A stretch of DNA of 57,633 nt from Nostoc sp. CHAB 5836 (GTDB lineage: Bacteria > Cyanobacteriota > Cyanobacteriia > Cyanobacteriales > Nostocaceae). The DNA lies in assembly GCF_020829445.1 (NCBI RefSeq), contig NZ_JAIVFV010000028.1, forward strand, positions 1-57,633. Direction: 5' to 3'. This document shows, piece after piece, positions 1 through 8,557 of this stretch. The stretch's first letter is position 1, and each line of letters starts with the position of its first letter. The notes under the pieces are model-generated. The model searched no databases and had not been told where the DNA came from. It saw only the letters and a program-made list of their open reading frames with translations. Both the position numbers and the translations under genes were made by a program.

Positions 1-149
1 ATAAGATTTCAGGTAAACGCACCCACGATTTACGCATACAAGCAGTAGTGCTTGCCCATAACATCAGCCATATTTTGACTTTAAACCCAAAAGACTTTGT
101 AGAAGTTGAAGGAATTACTATTGTTCACCCCAATAGCATAAAGAGCTAG
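1..149 (+). CDS. PIN-domain (VapC-like) protein, C-terminal end only
   Basis: Reading from base 3, an open frame of 48 codons ends in TAG at 147-149. The text includes ILTLNPKDF and ends GITIVHPNSIKS. The pattern 'a(H)NisHILTLNpkDF..i.gI.vvhP' is typical of the last third of cyanobacterial PIN-domain toxins, which are single-strand RNases of type II toxin-antitoxin pairs. The aspartate in the PKDF segment would be one of the acidic metal ligands. The N-terminus, and any antitoxin partner, lie outside the window. The family is judged from about 48 residues only. Confidence 0.6.
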   Translation, partial: KISGKRTHDLRIQAVVLAHNISHILTLNPKDFVEVEGITIVHPNSIKS

Positions 150-239
150 AGGCTGGGATAAGCGTGTGATCATAGTTTTTGATAAACAACACCAATTTAC
201 GCTTAATCTGAATTAGAGGCTGAAACCCTGTATTTTTGC

Positions 240-269
240 TGTAGAGACGCGAAATTTCGCGCATCTACA
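240..269. repeat. 30-bp palindrome, TGTAGAGACG type
   Basis: A near-perfect inverted repeat in which TGTAGAGACGCGAAA is answered by TTTCGCGCATCTACA. It belongs to the same TGTAGAGACG hairpin type that forms the core of three 88-94 bp elements at 20824, 26130 and 43183. It lies in the 353-bp gap between the PIN gene and rimP. Confidence 0.7.
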
Positions 270-320
270 AAGCGCGGAATCCTTATTATTGCTTTGATTT
301 TCACAATTCACATCAGACGT

Positions 321-359
321 AACTCCCAACTCCCAACTCCCAACTCCCAACTCCTAACT
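321..359. repeat. Short tandem heptamer repeat (AACTCCC)
   Basis: Four copies of AACTCCC are followed by AACTCCT and a partial unit. Heptameric tandem repeats of this kind are characteristic of Nostoc and Anabaena genomes. No coding function is seen. Confidence 0.85.
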
Positions 360-464
360 TAACAATGCCCAATGCACGACTATAAAAGAAATGCGCTAAA
401 CTCGAACTAGGCGAATCATCATTGGTTCGTCACAAGACTTCTTGGAAGATATACCTATCGCAGG

Positions 465-489
465 AAGTGGGTCGCCGCCCACTTTTTTT
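465..489 (+). terminator. Terminator-like hairpin in the rimP leader
   Basis: AAGTGGG (465-471) pairs with CCCACTT (478-484) around a 6-nt loop and is followed directly by seven T residues. The structure ends only 13 bases before the rimP start codon, so on the operon transcript it would act as an attenuator rather than as the end of an upstream gene. Comparable intrinsic terminators are known in the leaders of rimP-nusA-infB operons elsewhere (the gammaproteobacterial rimP leader), where NusA feedback has been proposed. The attenuation role here is inferred. Confidence 0.65.
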
Positions 490-502
490 ATTGAATTCTC
501 TC

Positions 503-964
503 ATGGCTCATCCTTTAGTTTCACAAATTATTGATTTGGCGACACCAGTAGCAGAAGAACTGGGATTGGAAGTGGTTGGCGTGGTTTTTCACACTAACCA
601 AAGTCCACCAGTGTTGCGCGTAGACATTCGCAATCCCGAGCAAGACACTGGATTGAGCGATTGTGAAAGGATGAGTCGTGCTTTAGAAGCCTTCTTAGAC
701 GCTGCGGAAATCGTTCCAGATGCCTATGTCTTGGAAGTGTCTAGTCCTGGTATTTCGCGACAACTGGTAACAGACAGGGAGTTTATTTCCTTTAAGGGAT
801 TTCCTGTCATCATCTGGACAACGCCCCCCTACGACGGACAACAAGAGTGGATTGGTCAGTTGATTCGCCGGGATGAGACAGCACTTTACTTAAACCAAAA
901 AGGTCGTGTAGTCGAAATTCCCCGTTCCCTAATTACTAAGGTGCAGCTAGACGATCGCCGATAA
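503..964 (+). CDS. rimP: Ribosome maturation factor RimP
   Basis: RimP assists late maturation of the 30S subunit. The protein starting [24 protein letters not shown] is 153 residues, normal for the family. It shows the RimP signatures VDI near residue 41, [12 protein letters not shown] near residue 85, and a C-terminal SH3-like part ending [12 protein letters not shown]. The frame stays open upstream to 422, but that stretch contains the leader hairpin, so ATG 503 is the better start although no clear Shine-Dalgarno precedes it. It is the first gene of the rimP-nusA-ylxR-infB operon. Confidence 0.95.
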   Translation: MAHPLVSQIIDLATPVAEELGLEVVGVVFHTNQSPPVLRVDIRNPEQDTGLSDCERMSRALEAFLDAAEIVPDAYVLEVSSPGISRQLVTDREFISFKGFPVIIWTTPPYDGQQEWIGQLIRRDETALYLNQKGRVVEIPRSLITKVQLDDRR

Positions 965-1260
965 ACGAGTGATTAAAGACTAGAGGCTAGGGACTAGGGA
1001 CTAGAGACTAGGGATTGGAGGAGCAGAGGGGGAAGTTACTGCAAATCTTTCCCCTTTGCACCCAATGCCCAATACTTGACTTCGCGCTTGGTGAGCGTAG
1101 TCGAACGCGAGTGCGTCCCGCTCTTAAGGGCAGTACAAGTGCCCAATAAAACTCTACCAGAGGCTGCGCCAACGACTTCGCGGTTCCTGAACGTAGTCGA
1201 AGGGCAGTACAAGTGCCCAATGCCCAGTCCTCACTCCCTAATTTTTAAAGGAGATTGCTT
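965..1260. other. rimP-nusA intergenic region with repeats
   Basis: It begins with tandem GGGACTA-like heptamers (about 980-1015). A segment GGGCAGTACAAGTGCCCA then occurs twice (about 1129 and 1200). Each copy is preceded by related GTAGTCGAA sequence, and the first also by the dispersed motif ACGCGAGTGCGT. The nusA ribosome binding site AAAGGAGA lies at 1247-1254. The repeats may have been inserted inside a once compact operon. Confidence 0.6.
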
Positions 1261-2538
1261 ATGTCAATGGTTACTTTACCTGGATTAAAAGAATTAATTG
1301 AAAGTATAAGTCGCGATCGCAATTTACCCCGGCTTGCAGTTCAATCAGCTATTAGAGAAGCCCTACTCAAAGGCTATGAACGTTATCGCCGCGCCCAAAA
1401 TTTAGAGCGCAGACAGTTTGATGAAGATTATTTTGAGAATTTTGAAGTAGAACTCGATATTGAAGGAGAAGGCTTCCGCGTTCTTTCCACCAAAACTATT
1501 GTCGAAGAAGTCGATAATACAGACCACCAGATTTCTCTAGACGAAGTTCAACAAGTAGCTCCTGAAGCGCAGTTAGGTGACTCTGTAGTACTGGATGTTA
1601 CCCCCGACCAAGGAGAATTTGGTCGGATGGCGGCCATGCAAACTAAGCAGGTATTGGCGCAAAAATTACGAGATCAACAGCGCCAGATGGTGCAAGAAGA
1701 GTTCCAAGATTTAGAAGGAACTGTCCTGCAAGCAAGAGTCCTGCGGTTTGAGCGTCAATCTGTAGTGTTGGCAGTTAGCAGTAGCTTTGGTCAGCCAGAA
1801 GTAGAAGCCGAATTACCGAAGCGGGAACAGCTACCCAACGATAATTATCGGGCAAATGCCACCTTCAAGGTATATCTGAAAAAAGTCTCCCAAGGTCAGC
1901 AACGAGGGCCACAGTTGCTTGTGTCTCGTGCTGATGCTGGTTTAGTGGTTTATCTTTTCGCCAACGAAGTCCCAGAAATTGAAGATGAAGTGGTACGGAT
2001 TGTTGCCGTAGCTAGGGAGGCAAACCCCCCCTCCCGTTATGTCGGCCCCCGGACTAAAATAGCAGTAGATACTCTTGATCGCGATGTAGACCCAGTTGGC
2101 GCTTGTATCGGAGCCAGGGGATCGCGAATTCAAGTGGTGGTCAACGAATTACGCGGTGAAAAAATAGATGTAATTCGCTGGTCGCCAGACCCCGCAACAT
2201 ACATCGCTAATGCCTTAAGTCCAGCACGGGTTGATGAAGTGCGCCTCATGGATCCAGAATCGCGGCAAACTCACGTACTCGTAGCTGAAGATCAATTGAG
2301 TTTGGCCATAGGCAAAGAAGGGCAAAACGTCCGTTTGGCAGCCCGCTTGACTGGTTGGAAAATTGACATCAAAGACAAAGCGAAGTATGACTATGCAGGA
2401 GAAGATGCCAAATTTGCAGCCGTTAGAACAAAATATCAATCGGAGGAAGACGATCAGGACTTTGACGAAGAATTCGAGGAGGAAAATCAGGACGAATTAG
2501 AAGAGGAAGACACTTTTGACAATCACGATGATGAATAA
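1261..2538 (+). CDS. nusA: Transcription termination/antitermination factor NusA
   Basis: NusA binds RNA polymerase and nascent RNA and modulates pausing, termination and antitermination. Domains in order: N-terminal polymerase-binding domain (1-125), S1 domain (about 135-200, EGTVLQARVLR), then KH1 and KH2 (about 205-345) with GACIGARGSRIQ and LAIGKEGQNVRLAARLTGWKIDI. The protein ends in a strongly acidic tail (about 380-425) rich in D and E, as in short cyanobacterial NusA proteins without the AR repeats of E. coli. ATG 1261 is chosen because AAAGGAGA lies 6 bases upstream; the frame could also open at TTG 1255. It is the second gene of the operon. Confidence 0.96.
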   Translation: MSMVTLPGLKELIESISRDRNLPRLAVQSAIREALLKGYERYRRAQNLERRQFDEDYFENFEVELDIEGEGFRVLSTKTIVEEVDNTDHQISLDEVQQVAPEAQLGDSVVLDVTPDQGEFGRMAAMQTKQVLAQKLRDQQRQMVQEEFQDLEGTVLQARVLRFERQSVVLAVSSSFGQPEVEAELPKREQLPNDNYRANATFKVYLKKVSQGQQRGPQLLVSRADAGLVVYLFANEVPEIEDEVVRIVAVAREANPPSRYVGPRTKIAVDTLDRDVDPVGACIGARGSRIQVVVNELRGEKIDVIRWSPDPATYIANALSPARVDEVRLMDPESRQTHVLVAEDQLSLAIGKEGQNVRLAARLTGWKIDIKDKAKYDYAGEDAKFAAVRTKYQSEEDDQDFDEEFEEENQDELEEEDTFDNHDDE

Positions 2539-2686
2539 TTAATTAATTTTGTAAAGTTTTGATACTGGAGATTGTAGTCTCGGTCTCAGGGATTATTTTC
2601 TCAAAAGCTACTTGGTATAAGTAAAAAATAGTAATAATAAACTTCTTTTTACATCCCAAATCCTGGACTGAGATCACAAAGAACCG

Positions 2687-2956
2687 ATGAAACCAAATTA
2701 TCGGCGCTGTATTAGTTGCCGGAAAGTAGGCTCAAAAGATGAGTTTTGGCGGATTGTCCGCGTCTTTCCATCGGGAAAGGTACAATTAGATCAGGGCATG
2801 GGGCGTTCTGCCTATATTTGTCCGGAAACGAGCTGCTTACAAGCGGCTCAAAAAAAAAATCGACTAGGGCGATCGCTACATGCATCAGTGCCAGAAACAC
2901 TGTACCAAAGCTTGTTGCAACGTCTAGCCCCCAGCAATACCCAAAATAAAATTTAG
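2687..2956 (+). CDS. ylxR: YlxR/RnpM family RNA-binding protein (DUF448)
   Basis: An 89-residue protein with the family start RRCISCRKV, then FWRIVRV and GRSAYICPETSCLQAAQKKNRLGRSL. YlxR proteins are small RNA-binding proteins conserved between nusA and infB; in Bacillus subtilis the homologue (RnpM) binds and modulates RNase P. The CxxC pair and the basic GRGAY-type loop are visible. Location between nusA and infB fixes the assignment. Confidence 0.93.
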   Translation: MKPNYRRCISCRKVGSKDEFWRIVRVFPSGKVQLDQGMGRSAYICPETSCLQAAQKKNRLGRSLHASVPETLYQSLLQRLAPSNTQNKI

Positions 2957-3666
2957 AGTAGTTTTCTGTGGGCAAGTAAAACTCTGGCGGTACAAAGGTC
3001 AGGCAGTGGGGTTTTCTCTCCCTTTGGGAAAAGGGGAGACCCCAAGGGCGACAGCGCAGCGTTAGCGAGTCCGCCAGCGTCTGGGGCTCACCAAAATAGA
3101 GCAACTGCCATTGCTGAACATTTTTGTATTGCTCAAGTTCTGCGGTGGCAACCCGTGGAATTAAAACAAAGTTCAGCAGAGCCAAAGACGCTTTGCCTCT
3201 GGTTAATGCCCCACGGGATACCAAGAGTCGCACAGAAGCCTACACTGTACCGTAGGTCAGGGTAGAAGTATGTCAATGCCAAAATAGGAAATTGGCGTAA
3301 AAGGCATTCGGCTCTCGAATAATTAAGAGAGGCGAAGGAACATTCCCAGAACAAGATGTAATCGATTGTGTTGTGGAAGACTCAGAATCAACAAAACAAG
3401 AAACGACAAAATGGCAACCTGGTAGCGCTCAGGCGCAGTTCGGCGTCCAGGGTTCCTATAAAAATCTTTTATTTAAGAAATTTTTATGGGTATCCCTCAA
3501 CCATCATTCCTGGTGGGGATGCCATTATTAAACCGAAACATCTCTCTTTCCTAATTGGAGGCACCGGCAAAAACTGAACGGCAGTCTAAAAACAGTAATC
3601 CAAGGATGGAGATGTCGCAAACCAGGCAACCATCCGCTAAAACTGTAAATTAAAGGGGAAGAGTGG
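2957..3666. other. Long untranslated region upstream of infB
   Basis: About 710 bases between ylxR and infB with no convincing coding frame on either strand. The stretch 3000-3090 contains GC-rich inverted segments around GGGGAGACCCCAAGGGCG. The part close to infB (3560-3660) carries short purine-rich segments and ends in AAAGGGGAAGAGTGG, the likely infB ribosome binding site. It may hold an infB leader or an independent promoter, but I recognise no known RNA family. Confidence 0.4.
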
Positions 3667-6600
3667 ATGACCAACGGCAAAGTTAGAATTTATGAATTAT
3701 CAAAGGAATTGAATTTGGATAACAAAGAGCTACTAGCAATTTGCGACCAGCTCGACATTGCGGTCAAAAGCCATAGCAGCACGATTTCAGAATCCGAGGC
3801 AGAAAACATCCGGGCGGCAGCAGAAAAGCTTGCAGCTACCAATGTGTCAGCCAAAAAGGAACTAGGTACAACCAGCCATCAGCCAAATTCACCACCCAAC
3901 GGCGGACGTAACCGACCTGCTGCACCCCACAAACAGCAAATTTTGGAAATACGCAAACCCAAAATATTGAGAAATACTACCTCCAACGCTCCAGAAGCGT
4001 CACTTGCTAACAATACCCAAGCTGCCTTGTCTGAAGCTAATCCTCCCTCTCCTCCACGGCCTTTCGCTACACCAGTCTCACCCCTGAAACCGGCAGCACC
4101 AACTCGACCTGTGCCCCGGACTCAATCTGAGACTCAAGAGCAACCCCCGATCGCTGACTTGGAACAAACACCTAATCCAAATCCGGCACCGGAAAGAATA
4201 GCATCCCAAAAACCGGAAAAAATAGTTCCACCCAGACCGAAATCGGAAAAACCGATCAAACCGCAATTAGTTGCTCCTCCAGCTAGACCTGCGGCAGAAG
4301 AAGCCCATGTGGTAGATGAGTTGCCAGGATCTCAAGCAGATAAACCGATCCTCAAACGCGACCAACGGCAACGACCCCCCGAAGGCGATCGCGAGCAAAT
4401 TAAGCCGAGAGTCGCTAAACTACCAACTGACCAGTCTCCACCAGGTGTACCACAAAGGACAAGCCGTCCTACCCCTGCACCCAGCAGACCAGAGCCGAGG
4501 GGCAATAGACCATCTGCACCATCACAATTGGGAGAGGGGCAACGACCCAGACCAGCACGTCCAGGTGAAGCTGTAGCAGCCGCAATGCCCATCGCTACTC
4601 CACCCAGACAGTTGTCCGGAATAGGCAGCAAATCTCAAGGACTCGGTGATGAACCAATCACACCTGATCTCCTCGACTTGAAGCGCCCAAGTCCACCTCG
4701 CCCGACCAAAGGCGGCAAAAAGTGGATAGAAGAGGAAATAATTGATGAAGTTAAAGAGAAGGCGAAAGCTGGCGTCAAAGGCAAGCGGATCAAGCCGATA
4801 CTTGATGATGAGTTTGAAGAAGATTTGCTCGATGATGACGATCTTGACTCACCAGCCACCGTCCAAGTCAGCCTTTCCATCGCTCGTCCTCCCAAACCCA
4901 AAGCGACTCGACCTGTACAGATGCCAGGTGCAACCCTTGCTAGCGCCCCAACCGCAAGAGCGAGAAAGTCTGGTTCCAAGTCTGGTTCTGGGCGAGACCA
5001 TCACCAAAACCGTCGCCAAGAAGCTGAGACAAAGGGTGAGCGTCCAGAAAAAGTGGTGATCACAGGGCCATTGACTGTACAAGAACTGGCTGACGTTTTA
5101 GCCGTCGCCGATACAGAGATTGTTAAAATCCTGTTCCTCAAAGGCATGGCGGTGAGTATCACCCAAAATCTGGATATTCCCACAATTACCCTGGTAGGAA
5201 AAGAACTAGAAATAGAAGTCGAAACCGCCGAGCGAGAAGCAGAAGCCCGGAAAGTTACCGAAATGGTCGGCGCAGAAGACCTAGAATATCTCCACCGCCG
5301 TCCGCCAGTCGTGACAATTATGGGTCACGTAGACCACGGTAAAACAACCCTCCTCGACTCAATCCGCAAAACCAAAGTGGCTGCTGGCGAAGCTGGTGGT
5401 ATTACTCAACACATCGGTGCATACCATGTGGATGTGGAACATGAGGGCAAACCGCAACAAATAGTCTTCCTAGATACTCCTGGTCACGAAGCCTTTACAG
5501 CTATGCGGGCACGAGGAGCGCGGGTAACAGACATTGCCGTGTTGGTAGTGGCTGCGGATGATGGTGTCCGTCCCCAAACCATTGAAGCCATTAGCCACGC
5601 CCAAGCAGCCGGAGTGCCAATTGTTGTTGCAATTAACAAAATTGACAAAGAAGGGGCACAGCCAGAACGCGTTAAACAAGAACTGACCCAGTATGGTCTG
5701 ACGGCAGAAGACTGGGGTGGTGAGACAATCATGGTTCCAGTGAGCGCCATCAGAGGTGAAAATCTAGATACGCTCTTAGAGATGATTCTCTTAGTAGCAG
5801 AGGTTGGAGAACTGGCTGCCAACCCAGATCGTACCGCCAAAGGAACTGTGATTGAAGCACATCTGGATAAAGCTAAGGGAGCAGTTGCTACCCTGCTAAT
5901 TCAGAATGGTACCCTCCATGTGGGAGATATCTTGGTAGCTGGCTCGGCTTTTGGTAAAGTCCGGGCGATGGTGGATGACAGAGGTAAGAGAGTAGATATT
6001 GCTTCACCTTCCTTTGCTGTGGAGGTACTAGGTTTAAGTGATGTGCCAGCAGCAGGTGACGAGTTCGAGGTCTTCCAGAACGAAAAAGAAGCCAGATCCC
6101 TCGCTAGCGATCGCGCCGATAGACAACGCCTATCCCGTCTGTTGCAGGGTCGTGTTACCCTGACAACCCTGTCCGCTCAAGCACAAGAAGGCGAGTTGAA
6201 AGAACTCAACTTGATCTTGAAAGGAGACGTACAAGGTTCGGTAGAAGCCATTGTGGGAGCGCTCAAGCAAATTCCCCAAAACGAAGTCCAAATTCGGATG
6301 CTGTTGGCTACTGCTGGAGAAATCACCGAGACAGATATCGACTTAGCAGCTGCCAGTAACGCTGTGATTATTGGCTTCAACACCACCTTCGCCAGTGGGG
6401 CTAGACAAGCCGCCGATGAAGCGGGTGTAGATGTTCGAGAATACAACGTGATCTACAAACTCCTAGAAGATATCCAAGATGCCTTGGAAGGTCTTTTGGA
6501 ACCAGAGTTGGTGGAAGAACCCTTGGGTCAAACCGAAGTCCGCGCCGTCTTCCCAGTCGGCCGTGGTGCGGTTGCCGGTTGCTACGTTCAATCTGGCAAG

Positions 6601-6819
6601 CTAGTTCGCAACTGCAAAGTCAGAGTGCGACGCGGCGGTAAGATGATCTATGAAGGCGTCCTTGACTCCCTAAAACGGATGAAAGAAGATACTCGTGAGG
6701 TCAACGCCGGTTATGAATGCGGTGTCGGCATGGATAAATTCAATGATTGGGTTGAAGGTGACATCATCGAAGCCTATCAGATGGTTACAAAACGCCGCAC
6801 TCTCACCTTAACAAGGTAG
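3667..6819 (+). CDS. infB: Translation initiation factor IF-2
   Basis: IF-2 is the GTPase that places fMet-tRNA on the 30S subunit and promotes subunit joining. The protein is 1050 residues. An IF2_N module (about 2-55) is followed by a very long Pro/Arg/Lys-rich low-complexity segment (about 65-455), a second IF2_N module (about 465-520), then the G domain with [12 protein letters not shown] (P loop, near residue 553), DTPGHEAF and NKID. Domains II, III and IV follow. The long disordered N-terminus is normal for cyanobacteria. ATG 3667 follows AAAGGGGAAGAG. Confidence 0.97.
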   Translation: MTNGKVRIYELSKELNLDNKELLAICDQLDIAVKSHSSTISESEAENIRAAAEKLAATNVSAKKELGTTSHQPNSPPNGGRNRPAAPHKQQILEIRKPKILRNTTSNAPEASLANNTQAALSEANPPSPPRPFATPVSPLKPAAPTRPVPRTQSETQEQPPIADLEQTPNPNPAPERIASQKPEKIVPPRPKSEKPIKPQLVAPPARPAAEEAHVVDELPGSQADKPILKRDQRQRPPEGDREQIKPRVAKLPTDQSPPGVPQRTSRPTPAPSRPEPRGNRPSAPSQLGEGQRPRPARPGEAVAAAMPIATPPRQLSGIGSKSQGLGDEPITPDLLDLKRPSPPRPTKGGKKWIEEEIIDEVKEKAKAGVKGKRIKPILDDEFEEDLLDDDDLDSPATVQVSLSIARPPKPKATRPVQMPGATLASAPTARARKSGSKSGSGRDHHQNRRQEAETKGERPEKVVITGPLTVQELADVLAVADTEIVKILFLKGMAVSITQNLDIPTITLVGKELEIEVETAEREAEARKVTEMVGAEDLEYLHRRPPVVTIMGHVDHGKTTLLDSIRKTKVAAGEAGGITQHIGAYHVDVEHEGKPQQIVFLDTPGHEAFTAMRARGARVTDIAVLVVAADDGVRPQTIEAISHAQAAGVPIVVAINKIDKEGAQPERVKQELTQYGLTAEDWGGETIMVPVSAIRGENLDTLLEMILLVAEVGELAANPDRTAKGTVIEAHLDKAKGAVATLLIQNGTLHVGDILVAGSAFGKVRAMVDDRGKRVDIASPSFAVEVLGLSDVPAAGDEFEVFQNEKEARSLASDRADRQRLSRLLQGRVTLTTLSAQAQEGELKELNLILKGDVQGSVEAIVGALKQIPQNEVQIRMLLATAGEITETDIDLAAASNAVIIGFNTTFASGARQAADEAGVDVREYNVIYKLLEDIQDALEGLLEPELVEEPLGQTEVRAVFPVGRGAVAGCYVQSGKLVRNCKVRVRRGGKMIYEGVLDSLKRMKEDTREVNAGYECGVGMDKFNDWVEGDIIEAYQMVTKRRTLTLTR

Positions 6820-6842
6820 TGTTGAGGGTAAAATGGTTAGAA

Positions 6843-6916
6843 GTTAGGAGTGATAAATTAGTAGTTAGGAGTTAAAAGCTGCTAATTCCTAACTCCTAAC
6901 TCCTAACTCCTAACTC
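6843..6916. repeat. Inverted heptamer repeats (TTAGGAGT / CTAACTC)
   Basis: TTAGGAGT units on the left (6843-6873) and four CTAACTC-type units on the right (6890-6916) are complementary, so the region can fold. It separates infB from the downstream membrane-protein gene. Confidence 0.75.
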
Positions 6917-6921
6917 ATAAT

Positions 6922-7542
6922 ATGCATTCATTTCGCTCTGAACCTATTTTGTGGATTCATGTCGCTGGATTGGCGACATTACCTGTTTTTTTAGTCCTCT
7001 GCTTATTATTCCTGTCTGTAGGCGAGCCATTTTTACCAGTGTGGATGGAGCTATTCTTAGTTGCTGCCATTGGTGTTCTCCCCCTGCTATGGATGCAGTT
7101 GCGCCGCCCTTTTTATATATTTGCTCTTTTAGGAATAGCCCTAAAGCCAGAAAATCTGACTGAGCGGCAGCGAAAAATTCTCTGTTTAATTAATACAAAG
7201 TTAAATCGGATCCTGGCATTAGTGGCAGCAGTATTGTCGATTTTAGTGCTGTGGCATCTTTACCAAATTGCCCCATTAGTAGCAAATTCAGCTAAATTTC
7301 TGCCACAATGGCGCAGCCTTGCACTATTCCTTGCGGGATTAGCCTTTTTGGGCAGCAATCTATTTTTACAAATACCTGTAAGTGTAATGCGAGTTTTAGT
7401 AACCAATGACACAGAATTCGCTGGCATAGAGCCATTATCTTTAGAAAAGATTAAGCAAGATTTTACCATTTTGGGGGTCAGGGTTAATCAAATTCTGCCC
7501 CGATTGTTGCAATCCTTGTTTAGGATTAATACAGATTCATAG
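6922..7542 (+). CDS. Low-complexity-tail membrane protein
   Basis: A 206-residue protein beginning MHSFRSEPILWIHVAGLATLP, the start of a cyanobacteria-specific family named low-complexity tail membrane protein. Hydrophobic segments are visible at about 12-37, 42-60, 66-80, 92-115 and 130-155, followed by a short soluble tail. It commonly follows infB in cyanobacteria, as here. Its biochemical role is unknown. The start is set by the conserved N-terminal SEP-W-H motif. Confidence 0.85.
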   Translation: MHSFRSEPILWIHVAGLATLPVFLVLCLLFLSVGEPFLPVWMELFLVAAIGVLPLLWMQLRRPFYIFALLGIALKPENLTERQRKILCLINTKLNRILALVAAVLSILVLWHLYQIAPLVANSAKFLPQWRSLALFLAGLAFLGSNLFLQIPVSVMRVLVTNDTEFAGIEPLSLEKIKQDFTILGVRVNQILPRLLQSLFRINTDS

Positions 7543-7616
7543 CAGCCCGTAAAGTATATTATTTCACTTTAAAAGGGCTACAAATAAGTAGCAGAGGATC
7601 AAGGGGAGCAGGGGGA

Positions 7617-7735
7617 GATCAGGGAGATGAGGGAGATGAGGGAGATGAATTAATAACCAATGTCCCATCCCCACTTGCCCTGAGCGAACGCGAGTGCGTC
7701 TCCAAGAGTTGTCGAACGCGAGTGCATCTCCCAGA
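7617..7735. repeat. AGGGAGATG tandem repeat and two GCGAGTGCGTCTC motifs
   Basis: Three to four AGGGAGATG units (7617-7650) are followed by two copies of GAACGCGAGTGC(G/A)TCTCC (about 7684 and 7711), a small dispersed repeat that recurs throughout the window. Confidence 0.7.
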
Positions 7736-7791
7736 GAAGGGATGCCCAATGCCCAATTACGGTTGAAGTTAAAATCAAGGAATGAGGAACT

Positions 7792-7989
7792 ATGGCTCAA
7801 ATTCCAGCTTCTAGCGATCGCCAATTTTCTGCTGATACTGAAATTTGGTATAGTCTAAAATGGGCGATCTCCACTAGTTCCGGTTTTCAGCGCTGGCAAC
7901 TAGAACGCGATACTCAATTACAGGGAATTCGCCTGGAACAGCAGGTACAGAGGTATTTAAGAGAAACTTTAGAAACTTTAGCTTACTAA
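7792..7989 (+). CDS. Small conserved cyanobacterial protein of unknown function
   Basis: A 65-residue soluble protein with text such as FSADTEIWYSLKWAIS and GFQRWQLERD, ending in a helical RLEQQVQRYLRETLETLAY. A ribosome binding site (AGGAATGAGGAA) precedes ATG 7792. The composition and amphipathic C-terminal helix fit a real small protein, and I believe the family is conserved in cyanobacteria, but no function can be assigned. Confidence 0.7.
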   Translation: MAQIPASSDRQFSADTEIWYSLKWAISTSSGFQRWQLERDTQLQGIRLEQQVQRYLRETLETLAY

Positions 7990-7998
7990 ACACCAAAT

Positions 7999-8127
7999 AA
8001 GTAGGTCGGCGCAATTAAAGATAACTGGCGATGGCTGTCATTTGTCCTTAGTCATTCGTCCTTGGTAAGGGTTTCAAGCCTGTTTACGTTTCATCACATA
8101 GTTTGATTTATTTTCACCGACTTACTT
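7999..8127 (+). mobile_element. MITE-like element family M1, copy 1
   Basis: A 129-bp element starting AAGTAGGTCGGCGCAATTAAAG and ending CACCGACTTACTT. The ends form an imperfect terminal inverted repeat of about 20 bp. The interior reads GCTGTCATTTGTCC...AAGGGTTTCAAGC...GTTTACGTTTC. Three related copies lie at 11388, 20470 and 23110; this is the most diverged. Confidence 0.7.
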
Positions 8128-8290
8128 AAATCTTGTCGGCTTGTTTGCAAGGGACGGAGTTGACGGTACGCACTATCTAAGCGATCGCCATTAACTTCTA
8201 CATCCTTTGTGGGATTTTTTGTGATGATATTCCAGTGGAATGAGTTGCGGCATCTAACTTTAGAGTACACGACATAAGGCACTTACAAGT

Positions 8291-8388
8291 AATAAAATGC
8301 CCAGCCCTCGCTTTCGCCCTTTTTCTCCTTTGCGCCAAAATACTTGGGCAATGCCAACAAATCAAAAGAAACGGCTGGGCATTTTATT
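8291..8388. repeat. 16-bp perfect inverted repeat, possible terminator
   Basis: AATAAAATGCCCAGCC (8291-8306) is exactly complementary to GGCTGGGCATTTTATT (8373-8388), followed on the plus strand by TTTTTTGG. The loop is 66 bases. It could serve as a terminator or be the two ends of a small element. The rest of the gap 8128-8557 shows no gene. Confidence 0.5.
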
Positions 8389-8557
8389 TTTTGGATCTCC
8401 CTAACTAATGTATAAGTTCTGTGATCTATCTAAGGAATTTAGGTGAATCAGTGCTAATCATCCAGTATAGTTTTGCATGGGTTTTACAGCAGCTACAACG
8501 CTGCTATCTTCAACCTGATTCAACATACCGTAATTCAGCACATCACAGACTTAAAAA

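Noticed and set aside
3368..3577. 69-codon plus-strand frame upstream of infB
   Set aside because: No start signals, atypical composition, and no recognisable domain.
8094..8282. 62-codon minus-strand frame (SFHWNIITKNPTKDVEVNGDRL)
   Set aside because: Part of it is the M1 element end; the remainder may be a gene remnant, but no family was recognised.
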